NCBI GenBank assembly: GCA_016987375.1
Contig: PJRA01000524.1
Coordinates: 1,478,691 to 1,542,690 of the forward strand
Source: Brachionus koreanus
Lineage: Eukaryota > Rotifera > Eurotatoria > Ploima > Brachionidae
Direction of reading: 5' to 3'
Length of the DNA stretch: 64,000 nt
Shown in pieces: positions 1 to 12,200 of this stretch. The notes beneath the pieces were generated by a model. The model did no database searches. It was not told the origin of the DNA and worked only from the letters and a program-made list of their open reading frames with translations. Numbering within the stretch: position 1 is the stretch's first letter; every line of letters begins with the position of its first letter. The position numbers and the translations under genes were made by a program.

Positions 1-1699
1 TAAAATTTTGACTTTTGCTCTTTTTTTTTTTAAAATAAGCTTATTTGTTTATTAAAATATTCTTAAGATTGGCATACAATTTTAATATTTTAAGTCATTT
101 TAAATTTTCATTAAAATAAAAAATAATTTTAGCTATAAAATTAAGCCTAAAATGAAACAATTGATTATTTATTTTTTTGTTTTATTGTTTTTTTATCTTA
201 TGCGCTCCTTGTGGAGCATAGGGTCTTTGATTTTTTTGTAACCGTTTTAATTCTAAGACACTCGCTTAGTTAGCTTTATTAATAATTACTCAAAAAAATC
301 CTTAACAATATAGCTGTTAATTTAAAGGCTTTGTTTGTTAATTTGGTTGTTAGAAATTTTTTTGTCTTGAACTTGGAGTAGCCTAAGTAAATTTCATTTA
401 TTTCATTTTTCTAAAATTATTTTACGTTTTAAATAAAAATATTCAAGATTTACCTAAATTTTGAAAATTTATTATTAAAAAGAAAAGTTGACAACATAAA
501 TCATGTAAAAGTAAAATGAGTCTCTTTGTCGACATTTTTTAGAATATTTTGCTTAAAATGCTTTAAAAAATTTGATTAAATTAATTATTTTTTTTCTTTT
601 TAATTTTAATTTAGTAAATTAAAATAAGTTAAGTTTATAATTGTTTCTAAACCGCTTATCTAAGAATTTAACTTGATTTAAAATGCCAAGATTATTTTGT
701 AAAATTTGACAAATCATTAAATGTGAATTATGTTGTGTTATTCTAAGATTAAAGATCAAATATTAAACTAAGAATTACGATTGCCAACTCGTTAAAAATG
801 GTACATTTCATTCCAAATCTAAATATCAAAAAATTTATACACACAATATATTTTTTATTTTAAAATTTCAAAACGAATGAAATGAAGAGATTAAAAGCTA
901 GGCAAAATAGCTTTAAGTTAAATTATCTTAGTATTTTTATATTGTTTATTATTCACCAGTTAAAGCGTTGTTTTCTTTTCAATTTAAAAAAAATACAAAA
1001 CTTTTGTTTCTAATAAAATATCGAATATTTTCAAATCATAATGGTATTTTACTTTTATCGATAAGAATAGAAAAAAAATTGTTTATGAGAAAAATTTTTT
1101 CAGTCTTGTGAATTCGGGCAAATTTTTTAAAATTAAATTTAAATCTTTTTTTCAATGTGAAAAATTGAAAGATTTTCAGAGCCAACAAAAAAAAATTTCT
1201 AATCAAGATACTGCAGTTGCATCTATCTGAAAAAATAAATATTAATTAAGATAAATATCAGCAACTGCTGTCTGTGTCAATATTCCAGATTTGTATTCAC
1301 CTTATAAAAAAAATTTCAAAAGCTTTAAGTAATCAATAAGATCTATTCGATTGAGTATTTATCTAGAAAAAATAATTAAAATATTATCGGCCGGGTTAAT
1401 TATTTTGAAAACAAATGGTTTGGCCAGAAAAAAATTTTAGAATGGATCATTTCGTGCATGTGTGCATTCCTTATTTTAGAATCAAGCTAGTTTAATTTGG
1501 CAAAAAAATAACAAAAATAACCTTTTCTTTTATTTAAAAAATAAAAATGATTTTTTTTTAAGTTAAATTTTCTTAAAACTTTTTTTGAATTTTTTATTAT
1601 GTGTGTGACCAAGCTGTTTACAAACAAAGCGTTTCTATATTACATAACCCTATCTTTAGAGAAAAAAATTTCTTAAAATTAAAATAATTAAAAATTTAA
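1..1699. other. AT-rich intergenic region, no gene seen
   Basis: No frame longer than about 60 codons looks coding, and no family is recognisable. The only distinctive item is a GC-rich hairpin at 200-219, listed separately. The rest is poly-A and poly-T rich sequence leading into the ATG at 1700. Confidence 0.6.
200..219 (-). repeat. GC-rich hairpin, possible LINE 3' end
   Basis: A stem of GCTCC and GGAGC with a four-base loop stands out from its AT-rich surroundings. Read on the minus strand it is followed by an A-rich tail with AATAAA-like units (about 199 down to 160). That is how the 3' end of a non-LTR retrotransposon often looks. No reverse transcriptase was recognised upstream on that strand, so this is only a candidate tail. 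Confidence 0.3.
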
Positions 1700-2938
1700 A
1701 TGCTATTCTTAAGATCGATGTTTGACTCCAAGCTTCAAGAATACATTCAATATCCGAGTAAGCCGTACATAACCCTGATAGCTGTGCCCTTTTTATTCTA
1801 CGTAGCCAAAATATGCTACAAAAAATGGACGAGCAATAAATCAAATTTATACCTCATAAATGACCCATGTCTAATCAAGTCGATACTCTACATTTGCAAG
1901 ACCGATGAATCGTGCCTCGAGCCAGAGCTAAAACAGCCATACTTGCTTATTGATACAAATTTAAAGTACAAATTGAATGAGAAGGAGTATGATTGCAGCA
2001 TAATAGACCACTTTTTGACCAGGTATGTTCAAAGTAGTCGTGCATTTTTGATCGATGTGATAATTCGAAAAAAATTCAAAGAGCTTATTCACAAAAAGAA
2101 AAAAATGTCTCTTAATGTTATCAATTTAGAGCCCAAAGACATAAATCTACTTGTGTTTAAAATTTTGACTGGCTACATTGTGTTCTTGTTCGGCCATAGA
2201 AACAAAAATTCAAGAATAAAATTCAAAAATTTCAAGCTAATTTTCAAATATTTAATGTCAATAAATAAATATTACAATTTGGATTTATTTTTGGACCAAA
2301 TAGAATATTCAAATGAGTACAAGAAAAATTTTGTTCGCTTAATGAAAGCTATTAGACGTCAATTTGAGCTTAACATTGACACCAATGGTCAAGAGCCCAT
2401 AAATAATTTCAATTTTGATTATGTCAAATTTTTGCTAATCAAAAAAATCTATCTTGATTTAACTCAAATTTCGTCTGCATTGATGACTCTTTTAAATGAT
2501 TTAACTTTAAACGATACAGATGAATTGATTAATGAAATTAGAAAGAGTGACGAAAAGTTGGTCCATAATGGGCAATTATGGAAATATCCTATTTTGGATA
2601 AATGTGCCAAAAACTATCTAATTTCATGTTTAAATATGGACTTGTTTTTGGTTAAAAAAAATTTTGTACATGAAGTCTCTAACTTGAAGAAAGAGTTTAA
2701 TTTTAAGAAAAATTCTTTTATAGGCATTAACATTGGTGCACTAAAAAGAGACAATAACTCATTAGATATGTCTCTTTACGACCATTATTATAGCAAATTT
2801 AAATTCGACAATCCCAATAACATTTCTGTTCTGATTACAAAATCAGTTATTTTTAATTTAGTGAAAAATTTTAAATTTTTTCCAAATGATGACCAACTTT
2901 TTGATGAAAAAGTTTATTTTTTTAATTATTACCAATGA
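1700..2938 (+). CDS. 412-aa membrane-anchored protein, distantly cytochrome P450-like
   Basis: The gene is a single exon from an ATG with no in-frame competitor just upstream. Residues about 23-40 form one hydrophobic, probably membrane-spanning segment near the N terminus, followed by a basic stretch, as in microsomal P450s. No domain is certain. The best resemblance I can make by eye is to the P450 family, perhaps the CYP20 branch. The stretch around YPILDKCAKNYL sits where the K-helix would be, and FKKNSFIGINIGALKRD looks like the strand before the meander (compare the family pattern IPxGTxVxxxxxAxxRDP). If so, the ExxR pair is absent, the heme-binding FxxGxxxCxG loop is missing, and the protein is about 80-100 residues short, so it would not be a working monooxygenase. 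It could equally be an unrelated lineage-specific protein. Lys-rich and Asn-rich composition matches the local base bias. Confidence 0.55.
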   Translation: MLFLRSMFDSKLQEYIQYPSKPYITLIAVPFLFYVAKICYKKWTSNKSNLYLINDPCLIKSILYICKTDESCLEPELKQPYLLIDTNLKYKLNEKEYDCSIIDHFLTRYVQSSRAFLIDVIIRKKFKELIHKKKKMSLNVINLEPKDINLLVFKILTGYIVFLFGHRNKNSRIKFKNFKLIFKYLMSINKYYNLDLFLDQIEYSNEYKKNFVRLMKAIRRQFELNIDTNGQEPINNFNFDYVKFLLIKKIYLDLTQISSALMTLLNDLTLNDTDELINEIRKSDEKLVHNGQLWKYPILDKCAKNYLISCLNMDLFLVKKNFVHEVSNLKKEFNFKKNSFIGINIGALKRDNNSLDMSLYDHYYSKFKFDNPNNISVLITKSVIFNLVKNFKFFPNDDQLFDEKVYFFNYYQ

Positions 2939-3834
2939 TCTCTTCTCGACTAAACTGTAAAATAAATTAAATTAATAACATAAAAAATTTTTTAGTATTC
3001 AAATTTTTTTGCTTCAAATCTATCAATTAACTCTCTAAATTCAATTAAGATTTTAATAAAATACATGCCAGTTTAGTCGATTTTAGAGATAAAAGTTAAC
3101 TTATAAAAATAAGATCTTAAACTGATTTATGTAACAAAATTTTTAGAATAGTACAAATTATTTTTGAATTTAAGCCTTAAAACAGAAGATAAAAATTCAC
3201 TAAAGCTTTCTTGCATTTAATTATAAAATCATCAAACAACATTTAGTCTAATAAAGATCTCTAATTCATAGTTTTTTTTTCTAAATATAACTTTTTCTAG
3301 CTAAATTAAACCATGTTTCCTGAAAGAAATGATATTTTATGTAAAGCTTCCTTTAAAATGACAGCTAAATTTCATTTTTACAGATCATACTAATTTATTT
3401 TTGTATAAATTAACCTTTTGGATAAAAGAAATAAATTTTTTTGTTGTCTAAAAAGCTTTTATGCTAATAGTCTATTTGAAATTGATGATTTTGAAGCTTT
3501 TTTTTTTTTTATTATTTTTTTAAAATTTCTGAATTTTGTTAAATGGTGCAAAGTCATAGTAGATTGAAATTTTAAATATTTAGAAATTAAAAAAATTATG
3601 TATGAACATTGATATTTGAATTTTTTAAAATTTAAAATTTACATCTTAATTTCAAAAATTTGAAATTTTCTCTAGTAACCTAGTTACATTATTAATTATT
3701 GTTAATAGAGGTAAACACTAAATAAACGATTTTTGCTAGATATATATGACATGAATAGTTAAATGTGAATAAAAGATATCATTTATGAATCCTTAATTTC
3801 CGTGGGAATTTTATGTAATCATAATTTAGTCCAA
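2939..3834. other. Intergenic, nothing recognised
   Basis: AT-rich spacer between the P450-like gene and the EF-hand gene, both on the plus strand. AATAAA-type signals occur soon after 2938. The frame of the next gene is open from 3769, but its first ATG is at 3835. Confidence 0.5.
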
Positions 3835-4446
3835 ATGGAAAAAACTTTGAGAACGTCTGAGTTAAATTTTATGAACAAAAGCACCCACTTCAGCTCTCAA
3901 ACTATTTTGGAATATTACAGAAAATTTTTGAGCCGATACAACAATGGCTTTGTTAACCGTGATCAGTTCAACCTAATTTGCCAAAATTTAGTAATCGGCA
4001 AAGAGAATGCCGAAGAAAAAACCTCAATGATTAATTTGCTTTTCGATTTGTGCGACAAAGATGAAAATGGACACGTTGATTTCAAAGAGTATTTGGTTCT
4101 ATTTTGGAGTAGAATAGTTGGCCCCGAGGATCAAAAACTCGCTCTAATATTCGAGCTCTACGATTTGAACAATTCAGGCTACATTGACTTTCACGAAATG
4201 CACTCAATAGTCAAAGTTTTATTCAAATTAAAATATTCGACTTGTTCTCCATCGGAGTATTCACTTTTTACCAACCAGGAATTTATCAGTTCCAATCTGC
4301 CTATAACATATTACATTGCCATGGATATAATGAAAGCGTTTGATCTAGACCGAAATGGCAAATTAACCAAACAAGAATTTATCAACGGATGCTTGAGTCA
4401 CCAGAATTTTAGAAAATTTCTCTCTCCACTAAAAATAAACTCATAG
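3835..4446 (+). CDS. EF-hand calcium sensor, NCS/recoverin-like
   Basis: A single exon encodes 203 residues from the first ATG (3835); the open frame extends upstream to 3769 without an ATG. Three canonical EF-hand loops are visible: DKDENGHVDFKE, DLNNSGYIDFHE and DLDRNGKLTKQE. A degenerate first hand lies near RYNNGFVNRDQF. Four hands with a defective first one in about 200 residues is the layout of the neuronal calcium sensor, recoverin and calcineurin-B-like group. An insertion of roughly 20 residues separates hands 3 and 4. The predicted N terminus is MEKTL, so there is no Met-Gly myristoylation signal in this model; a missed 5' exon could change that. Expected role: calcium-dependent regulation of a kinase, cyclase or receptor partner. 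The exact paralogue cannot be named. Confidence 0.8.
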   Translation: MEKTLRTSELNFMNKSTHFSSQTILEYYRKFLSRYNNGFVNRDQFNLICQNLVIGKENAEEKTSMINLLFDLCDKDENGHVDFKEYLVLFWSRIVGPEDQKLALIFELYDLNNSGYIDFHEMHSIVKVLFKLKYSTCSPSEYSLFTNQEFISSNLPITYYIAMDIMKAFDLDRNGKLTKQEFINGCLSHQNFRKFLSPLKINS

Positions 4447-7400
4447 TTTTTTTTTCCATTAATTAATTCACTTATTTAAATTATATTTTTATTTAAATTA
4501 ATCCACATTTGAATAATTAATAAAAACAATTGATTATATTTTATTTATATCACAAAAAAAAAACAATCTAAAGATAAATCTGTATAGTTTTTTTTTTAAT
4601 CTGTTATACTAATTAAAATTGATTGGATTCATGAAATCAAAATTTTATTAAGAAAAATTAATAATATAATGCATATAAAAAAAAACTAGAAATTTCTAAT
4701 TAAAAAAATTGCCTTGAAAAAAAATTGTTATCAATTTGAAATCTATGATGAAATTTCCTTATGAAATAGTTACAATCATTGCTTGAGCACTTCTCATTCA
4801 ATCCTTAAATCGTGCCACAAACGATCTATAAAGTGTGTTTATTTTTTCTAGTTGCAAAAAAATTAAAGATGCTCGACAAAAAAACTGAATCAAATGTCTG
4901 AAAGATTTAACTCTATAAACATCAAAATGTATGATAAATTAATTATAATTAAAGAATTTGGATTTATTAAGCTTTGGGATTTAGTAAATTATAAACATGG
5001 GTGATAATAAACAAATGCGTAGACAATAAATTTAGAGTATGATTAGATATGGTAAATATTAAATTAAGTAAACTGAAAGACTAAAAAGAATTGGTTTTGA
5101 TTGATCAATAAAAAATGCATTTCTAAGCCAGATAAACATTTTACTTATGTTGTAATTCATCTATTTCAAACCGAGCTTTTATAAATTGATTTTCAAGTGC
5201 AAAATACATTCCAAAATGGAATTTAGCAGTTTTTTTTTTCAATTTATTTGCGTTCAAACTACAAAAGTATTTTAATATTCTTCATGAATTTTAACTAAGA
5301 GACAGCTTAACTTTGCTTTGAAATTATAAAAAGGCGAATCATTTATTTGATTCCTCCTATTTTTGATGTTTTAGCTATTTTTAAAATGTAATGTCAGCAA
5401 AAAATTTTTAAGTGTTAAAATATAAAGATAGATAATTTGAATAGAAAACTAATAAACGACAAAATAAGAATTCAAAATTTTTTTTTTTTTAGCTGAAAAT
5501 TTAAAGTTTAAAAAATTTATTTATTGAGTAAAAATTTTAAGTCATTTTAATTTTAAAAAAAATAAAGGAATAGAAATTTGACGGAATTCTGGTCAGAAAT
5601 AAAATGATTAGATGCATCTAATTCGTAATATTTGTATCCTAAAGATCAGAATTTTTATGATTGATGTTACTTTAACAAAAACATTATACTATCAAATTCT
5701 TTGGATTTTATTTGAAATATTTGCTAGTTCTTAAAAGCAAATATTGGCTTAAATAATTTACTAAATGAAATATAGCAGTCTTTAAATAAAAATAATGTCA
5801 GTAATTTAAAATAACGTCATTTTTTAAATTAGAATCAAATCTTTAGACTTAAATTTTTTCCGTGTTGATAATTATGAAATTAAAATCACTAAAATGCATT
5901 ATTTTATGTTTTTTTTCGAATGCTTTTAAAATGTTTATCAAATAAACAATTGACTATAAAGAATAAAATTGTATAGAAAAGCATTGTTTTTTGAGTTTAT
6001 TCTCAAAAATTATTAATTCATCTAAGCATCAATTAAAATTTTAACAAATGAGTATTTACGTCTTAATTAATCTACATTTTTTGTCAATCTAATAGCAAAT
6101 TGAATTATAAAAATTTCTTTAAAAAAAATTTTAAAATCAATTATTTTGAAAAATATTTATTTAGGCATAGTGTTTTCATACTGATTGTTACAAATTATTA
6201 GGCTCAAAATTATTGACGCAATTAGGCAATTTAGGCGTAGGTTAAAACTTAGTGATTATTAAAAAAAAAATTTCAATTTGTAATCTGTTGAAATATCTAA
6301 AATTAAGAAAATAAATTTGTATAATTATTTTTTTTTAAATTAGCTAATAAACTAACATTCTATCAGTCTATGTGTCGAAAAAAAATAAATTAAGAAATTT
6401 TTCATGCAAGCATCATCTATCAATTGTTTTGCTGTGCAAATTTAAGAATGTTTAAATTTCAGTGAAGAAATTTTAATTTCTAAAATGTAAAGATGGAGTA
6501 TTCTATATTTTAAGGAAAGGCATGATTCAGTCTATTATGTGAACTTGAAAACAACTCTTGTAGACTTTAAATCGATAATTTCAAACCGACTTAGAGACAA
6601 TGTTTTGTTTGAAAATTTCGATTTTTGTCAATTCTTGCTAATTATACAAAACATATAATTATTTATTTCTTGTTTATTATCTACACTTACATAATTTCAA
6701 CATCTTGTTTGCAATGCTCTTATTGTATGAATTTACTCAGTTAGAAAATAAGATTTGATACTTACTTAGCTCATTTTGAATTGATACCAAAACTTGGTAT
6801 GAAAACAAATTCGGCATAATCAATTCTATTTCAGTAGCTTCATTTTTTACATTTTAAAATCAGATTAAAAATTGGAAAAAATCCAAATGTTTTCGGTTTT
6901 ATCAAGTGTTTCTAGTTCTTTATTTTAAGAAAGAGAACATTGAAAAAATTATTAATTTGATCAAATAAAATTTTCTTGTCAAACTTAATTTAATTTAGAA
7001 ATAAGAGACAAAATAATTACATACTAGCAATTTACAATATTGGCAGTAGCAATGAGCAAATAAAATAAATTTATTAATTTTAAAAAATAAGCATTAAATG
7101 AGTACAAATTAACAGAAGATTTATTGTTCTTTTTTTTTGGAAATCGTTTAAAAATATATTTAAAATACTTTAAAGTAAATTGGACCATGTTTTAGTTGAA
7201 GTAATAAATCTTTTTTTTGTCAAATTTTTACTTATTTTTTCCATTAAATTAATTTATAATTATGATTCAGTAAATAAATAGCATTTGTTAGAGCTCAAAC
7301 TTTTAGGTAAAGCAAAAAAAAAAGAGAGATTGAAAAGATGCGGAAATTAGAAATTATTTTTGTTGCTTTAATTTAAAAGAAAATAATAATTACGCACAAT

Positions 7401-9266
7401 TTGCTGTTAGAAAACTTTATCTAAAATAAAATGGGTGTTTTTTGCTTGAGTTAATATTCATCAGCCGGTTCTCAAAATCAGCTAAAATGATACCCACTTG
7501 CATTTTTATTCTATATGTTCTAAGCAAACAAGCTTTAATTTTTAGGGCAATTAATAATCGGGCATATTTACTGGTTTTAGTATCAAATTATGATTAACCA
7601 AGTGAAAATTATCTTCTAAATTTTGTTGAAATTTGCAATTAGCGTCTAGTCCATTAAGTTTGAACCATAAAAATCGATTAAACTTGATCTAAATTGGTTA
7701 ACTAATTTGTGTAGACGATTCACAGAATCGTTCCATTGTAAGAAAAGAAGAAGTTCGACAAAAATCGATAGTTTGTATAAATATGTTGAATATTTAATAG
7801 AAAAAATCGATTAATTCAAATTATGGATGGCAATGTAACATGATATGAACTTTAGGTAAATGCCAAAAAAATCAAATCTGAACACTGTGTAATTACGACT
7901 TTATTAACAAAGATTGGACTTAATTTATTAGAAAAGTTCAGCTTAAAACATGGAACTAATTGGCTAAACATGTAAACGAAAAAATATAAGATTTCAAGCT
8001 TTATTCAGGAAAGCTATTTGTTTAGAATATGTGGTTTAAGATAACAAAAAGCCGAATACTTTGACTATTGGCAAGCAAAGATTTTTTCCTAATCTTCTAA
8101 TTTGATCCAGTTGTGATAAAATTTTTCAATTTTTTTTTATTTGTCAAGGCTTAATAATAATTAAATAAAAATAAATTTGATATTTTAAAAGTTTTTATTT
8201 TAAATGAGCATATTTATATTCTAGCGCAAATACGACAAATGTTTCCTTCTCACGAACTAAGTATGTGTGATCAAAATTTCAAAGTAAATTGGCATCAATT
8301 TAGTATTAACTCAATTGTTGAACATAATTAAATATGATAAGTATTTTGCTCACCTATCGTTATCAAAAATATTTAAGGGATGACTAAATTATGTCAAATT
8401 TAAATGATTTTAAATATCCAATTTCTTTATTATTTTACTTTTAATTTAAAAATATTTATAAATTTTATTTTATTGTTATAAATAGAATTTAAAGGAAAAA
8501 AGAAAAGCATAGCCGGAAAATCGTCAATATTGCGATTCTAAGAATTTTATTCACAGCAAAAAATAGACAAAATAATTTACTAGTGATTATTTTATAATTA
8601 AATTATGAGGCTTAAATTCTAAACTTAACAATATTAAAATTAAAATAAAACAGCCGGAAAAAAACACTCAAAAATTTATTAGATTTTATAGATATTATTA
8701 AATTTAAAATCCATCTGTCATATAGTAATTTATTAAATATTCAATGTAAATGCATTTTTTAAATATGCAAGTTTTTAATCTTGTCTACTAAAACATTGAG
8801 TATACGCATCGGTCATGTACACTGTCTGGGTCACTTTTTCACTCTAGCCGAGACTAAATCTTCTTTTCTTTTGATAATAAAATTTAACATTAATTAAAAT
8901 AAATTTATTTATTATTAAAAATTAAAAAAAATTATTTAAATAAATTTTAAAAAAATAAAATTTAGCAATTTTTTTTCAAAGTCAATTGTGTGTATTTGTT
9001 AAACAGATAAGCAGCTAAACGGTGTTAATAAACAAGTGCTTTTAGACTATGACTAAAGAGAGAGCGCTAAAAGAAATTAGAAAAAAAAAGAGAGAGTGAG
9101 AGTAAAAGAGAAGAGTGAGCGCTTTTGAAAGCAATAGTTTTAGTATAATTTTTTCCATTTTATTCTTCTATATTTGTCATAATTATCATGAAAATTTCAA
9201 ATTTCAAATTTTTTCTTTTATATTAAAATTCAGCATACATAGTAGCACAAATATACGAATCAAGCT
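4447..9266. other. 4.8-kb gene-poor AT-rich region
   Basis: I read both strands and saw no conserved protein, splice-linked exon chain or structured RNA. It consists of homopolymer tracts and weak short direct repeats. The last 250 bases, with GA-rich sequence at 9057-9120, are probably promoter and 5' UTR of the kinase gene that starts at 9267. Confidence 0.5.
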
Positions 9267-12200
9267 ATGAATGATATATCGTCTAAACTGATTAGCGGTA
9301 ACCTATCATCGACCATTTCAACAGCGAGATCAACATTAAGCAAAAATATTTTCCTCATAAATCAAATGCAAAACACATCTAATAACTGGAATTTTCATAC
9401 GAATCTAGAAATGGATTCTATTTTAGATAATAGACTAAAGCAGCATTCGATTAGTCGTTCTATATCCAACGCTGCGCATGGTCAAGCCAACAACAAAATA
9501 CCCAAATCAAAATCGTCATTTACAATAAAGACAAGTAAGCATTAATTTGATTATTTTTGTAGCCTTTTTATGATTTCAAGATTTGCTTCAGTAAATATTG
9601 AGATATGAGTTGAGCGTTGTTTATTAAAAGGCGGCTACAACCAAGCGTCTAGAGTTTTTTTTTTCACTTTTTCTCTTCGATAAATGATTCACCATATTGC
9701 TAAAAGTTTATGTTTGATAACATTTTGATTTTCTTATACTTTTTTTTAGCTAAAAATTTAACAGATAAAAAAACTTCAAACAAGACACTTTGTATGTCTT
9801 TACTTGATTTTGAATTAAGAAAAAAAAATTTTGTTTATTAATCAATTATAGTGAATAAATAGTGAAAATTGATCGAAATTTAATTCAAAATTAATTATTT
9901 AAACAATAAATATGTTTCTAGTCGAAACAAAATTAACAGGCTGTTAATAGATCTATTCAGGTCTAAAGGCATTTTATTTTAATCCAAAATTTCCCTTTTT
10001 GTTATTGTTGTTGTTGTTTTTTTTGCAGCTCTAATCCTTCCTTTCAATCGGAATCCAAATCAAGCTCCAAAAAGAAAAAAAAATAAAATGGAAGTTTTTA
10101 AATTTAATTAATTATTAAAATTTTTAAGGAAACACGCGATTTTTTTAAACACAATTTTCGCCATTTACTAAGGAAATAATTTTCAAGTGTATTTCATAAA
10201 ATTTGGCTAAAAAATTTTTTTGTTCAAATTGGTCTTAGAATGGCGCTTTACCGTGTAAATTAAAAGGTTTCCGAGTTCTCGAATTTTCTGATTATTTTGT
10301 TTATATGAAAACAAAACAAAGAGAAAAATGAAAATAGAACTTTAAAAAATTTTCTACTAGTTTTGAAAACTCTTAAGGGAGCCATAAATTATGAAGAATA
10401 GCATAAAAAAAATTTAAGGTAAAATTGAGTTGTGATGGCAATCGTTCTTGTTTGGAAAAACTTTTAAGCTATGAAAACTTATGATTACTTTGAGGCAACC
10501 AAGGCCAATCTAAATACTTGCTTCAATTAAACTATTTCTAGTCGTTGTTCTCTATGCTTGACATTTCAACATCTTACTAGATTTGGGTGAACTGAATTAA
10601 GAGCTTAGGTATTAGCTAAACAAATGGATAAGATTGCGAGTGGTTTATTTATCTAATTCAATTTAGGCTTGTTAAAACTAATGCTCTACTAAGGCCAAAA
10701 TCTCGACCGCCAAACTTTTTTCTATATGCTGAAATAAATTCAAAATTCAGTGTTTTCTTTTTTTTCATGCACATTTCATTAGATTTAACTGATACTATTT
10801 GAATTTGGGTTAAATTTTAATTGTTTTATTGATCTTTTTTTCTAGGACATAACCCATTTTGAACTATTCTCATTAAAAAATAGAGGAAATTAAACATTTA
10901 TCAAAATCATTATTTCCGTGATTGTTTTTTTTTTTATTTTAATTTATTTGGCAAATACATGGCTAAATCAGTCAAGTTTTTTTCTCTAAAATTCTGACAA
11001 TTTCAAAACACTTGAGGCTAATTTAAATAATTTGTCATACTAAATATAAATATCAACTGGATAATTTACTTAAAGGCTTCTAGTTAGAAATCTAGATGAT
11101 ATTGCCTTAAATAAAAGTTATCTTTAGCTCATTTTTGATTAAATTTTTATAATTTTCAATTCAATTCATAAGAGAAATACTTGTGTTTTTTGTTATAAAA
11201 AGCTTTGACAAACAATATCCATTAGATAAAGCTATTATTCACTCTAGAAAATCATACTATTTAATTCCAAATTTAATAAAAAAATTATTTAAAAACTCTT
11301 TTTAATTATTTATTTATTTTTATTGTAGACGAAATGTCAAATAGTGTTGTAGAGAGCCGAAATACAGCAATATCAAATACCAAGACAACCTATGAACATT
11401 CGAACTCAAATTCACACAGCTCCAAATTGAGGGTAAGCTATTGTAAATACGCCAATTAAAATAAATAAACGTTTTTAACCTTTCTTTATAAAACAAGTAT
11501 CTAGACATCGCTTATTCTCTAATTTAAACCTAATTTGTTCTTAACAAAATTTTTTCAAATTTACTCTCAATAATAAAAAATATTCAATTGCGTCAAGAAT
11601 TGTATTAAGAGCTTAGAAATTCAATCTTTGTTTTCATTTAAAGAGTTCATGATTTGATTACAAGCTTTCTCTAAGATATATTTCCATTGAATCCAAATGA
11701 ATAAAAAAAAAATATTCCAAAAATTAGGAAATTGATGAATCTATTTAATTTTAGAACGATCTAAAATATGTCTCAGCAAAAATATCTTAAATAAAACTCG
11801 TTCTCAAATTCAAATACCTTTTTTTTTTTATTAATTGGTATATCTAAAATTTGATTTTGATCAGTTGCTCGGCGACCTGCTTTTGACCTAGTTTAAATTT
11901 TTGGTCCAAAACTAAAAGCAAACATCAAGTCAATTAAAAATTTAACTTTAGGGTTTTTTTTAAATTATTTTGAAAAATTGAGTATTCTATTAGTAAATTG
12001 TTCAATTTAAATAATAACCGAGTACGATTAAATAAAAAATTATTATTTTTTTATGTTTTTTTATGCTAAATAGTTTTTTTATTGAAAAAATAATTACCAA
12101 ATATGATTAATAATACAGGAGTTATTTAACAAATTATTTGAAAATTATGGGTAATAAAAAGATAAATTTTGAAATTTCGACAAAAATTTTCTTTTAATAT

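Noticed and set aside
3802..3834. GTG start giving Met-Gly-Ile-Leu-Cys, like a myristoylation signal, for the EF-hand gene
   Set aside because: GTG is not expected as a nuclear start codon in animals, and the next in-frame ATG at 3835 is reasonable. No upstream exon with ATG could be shown.
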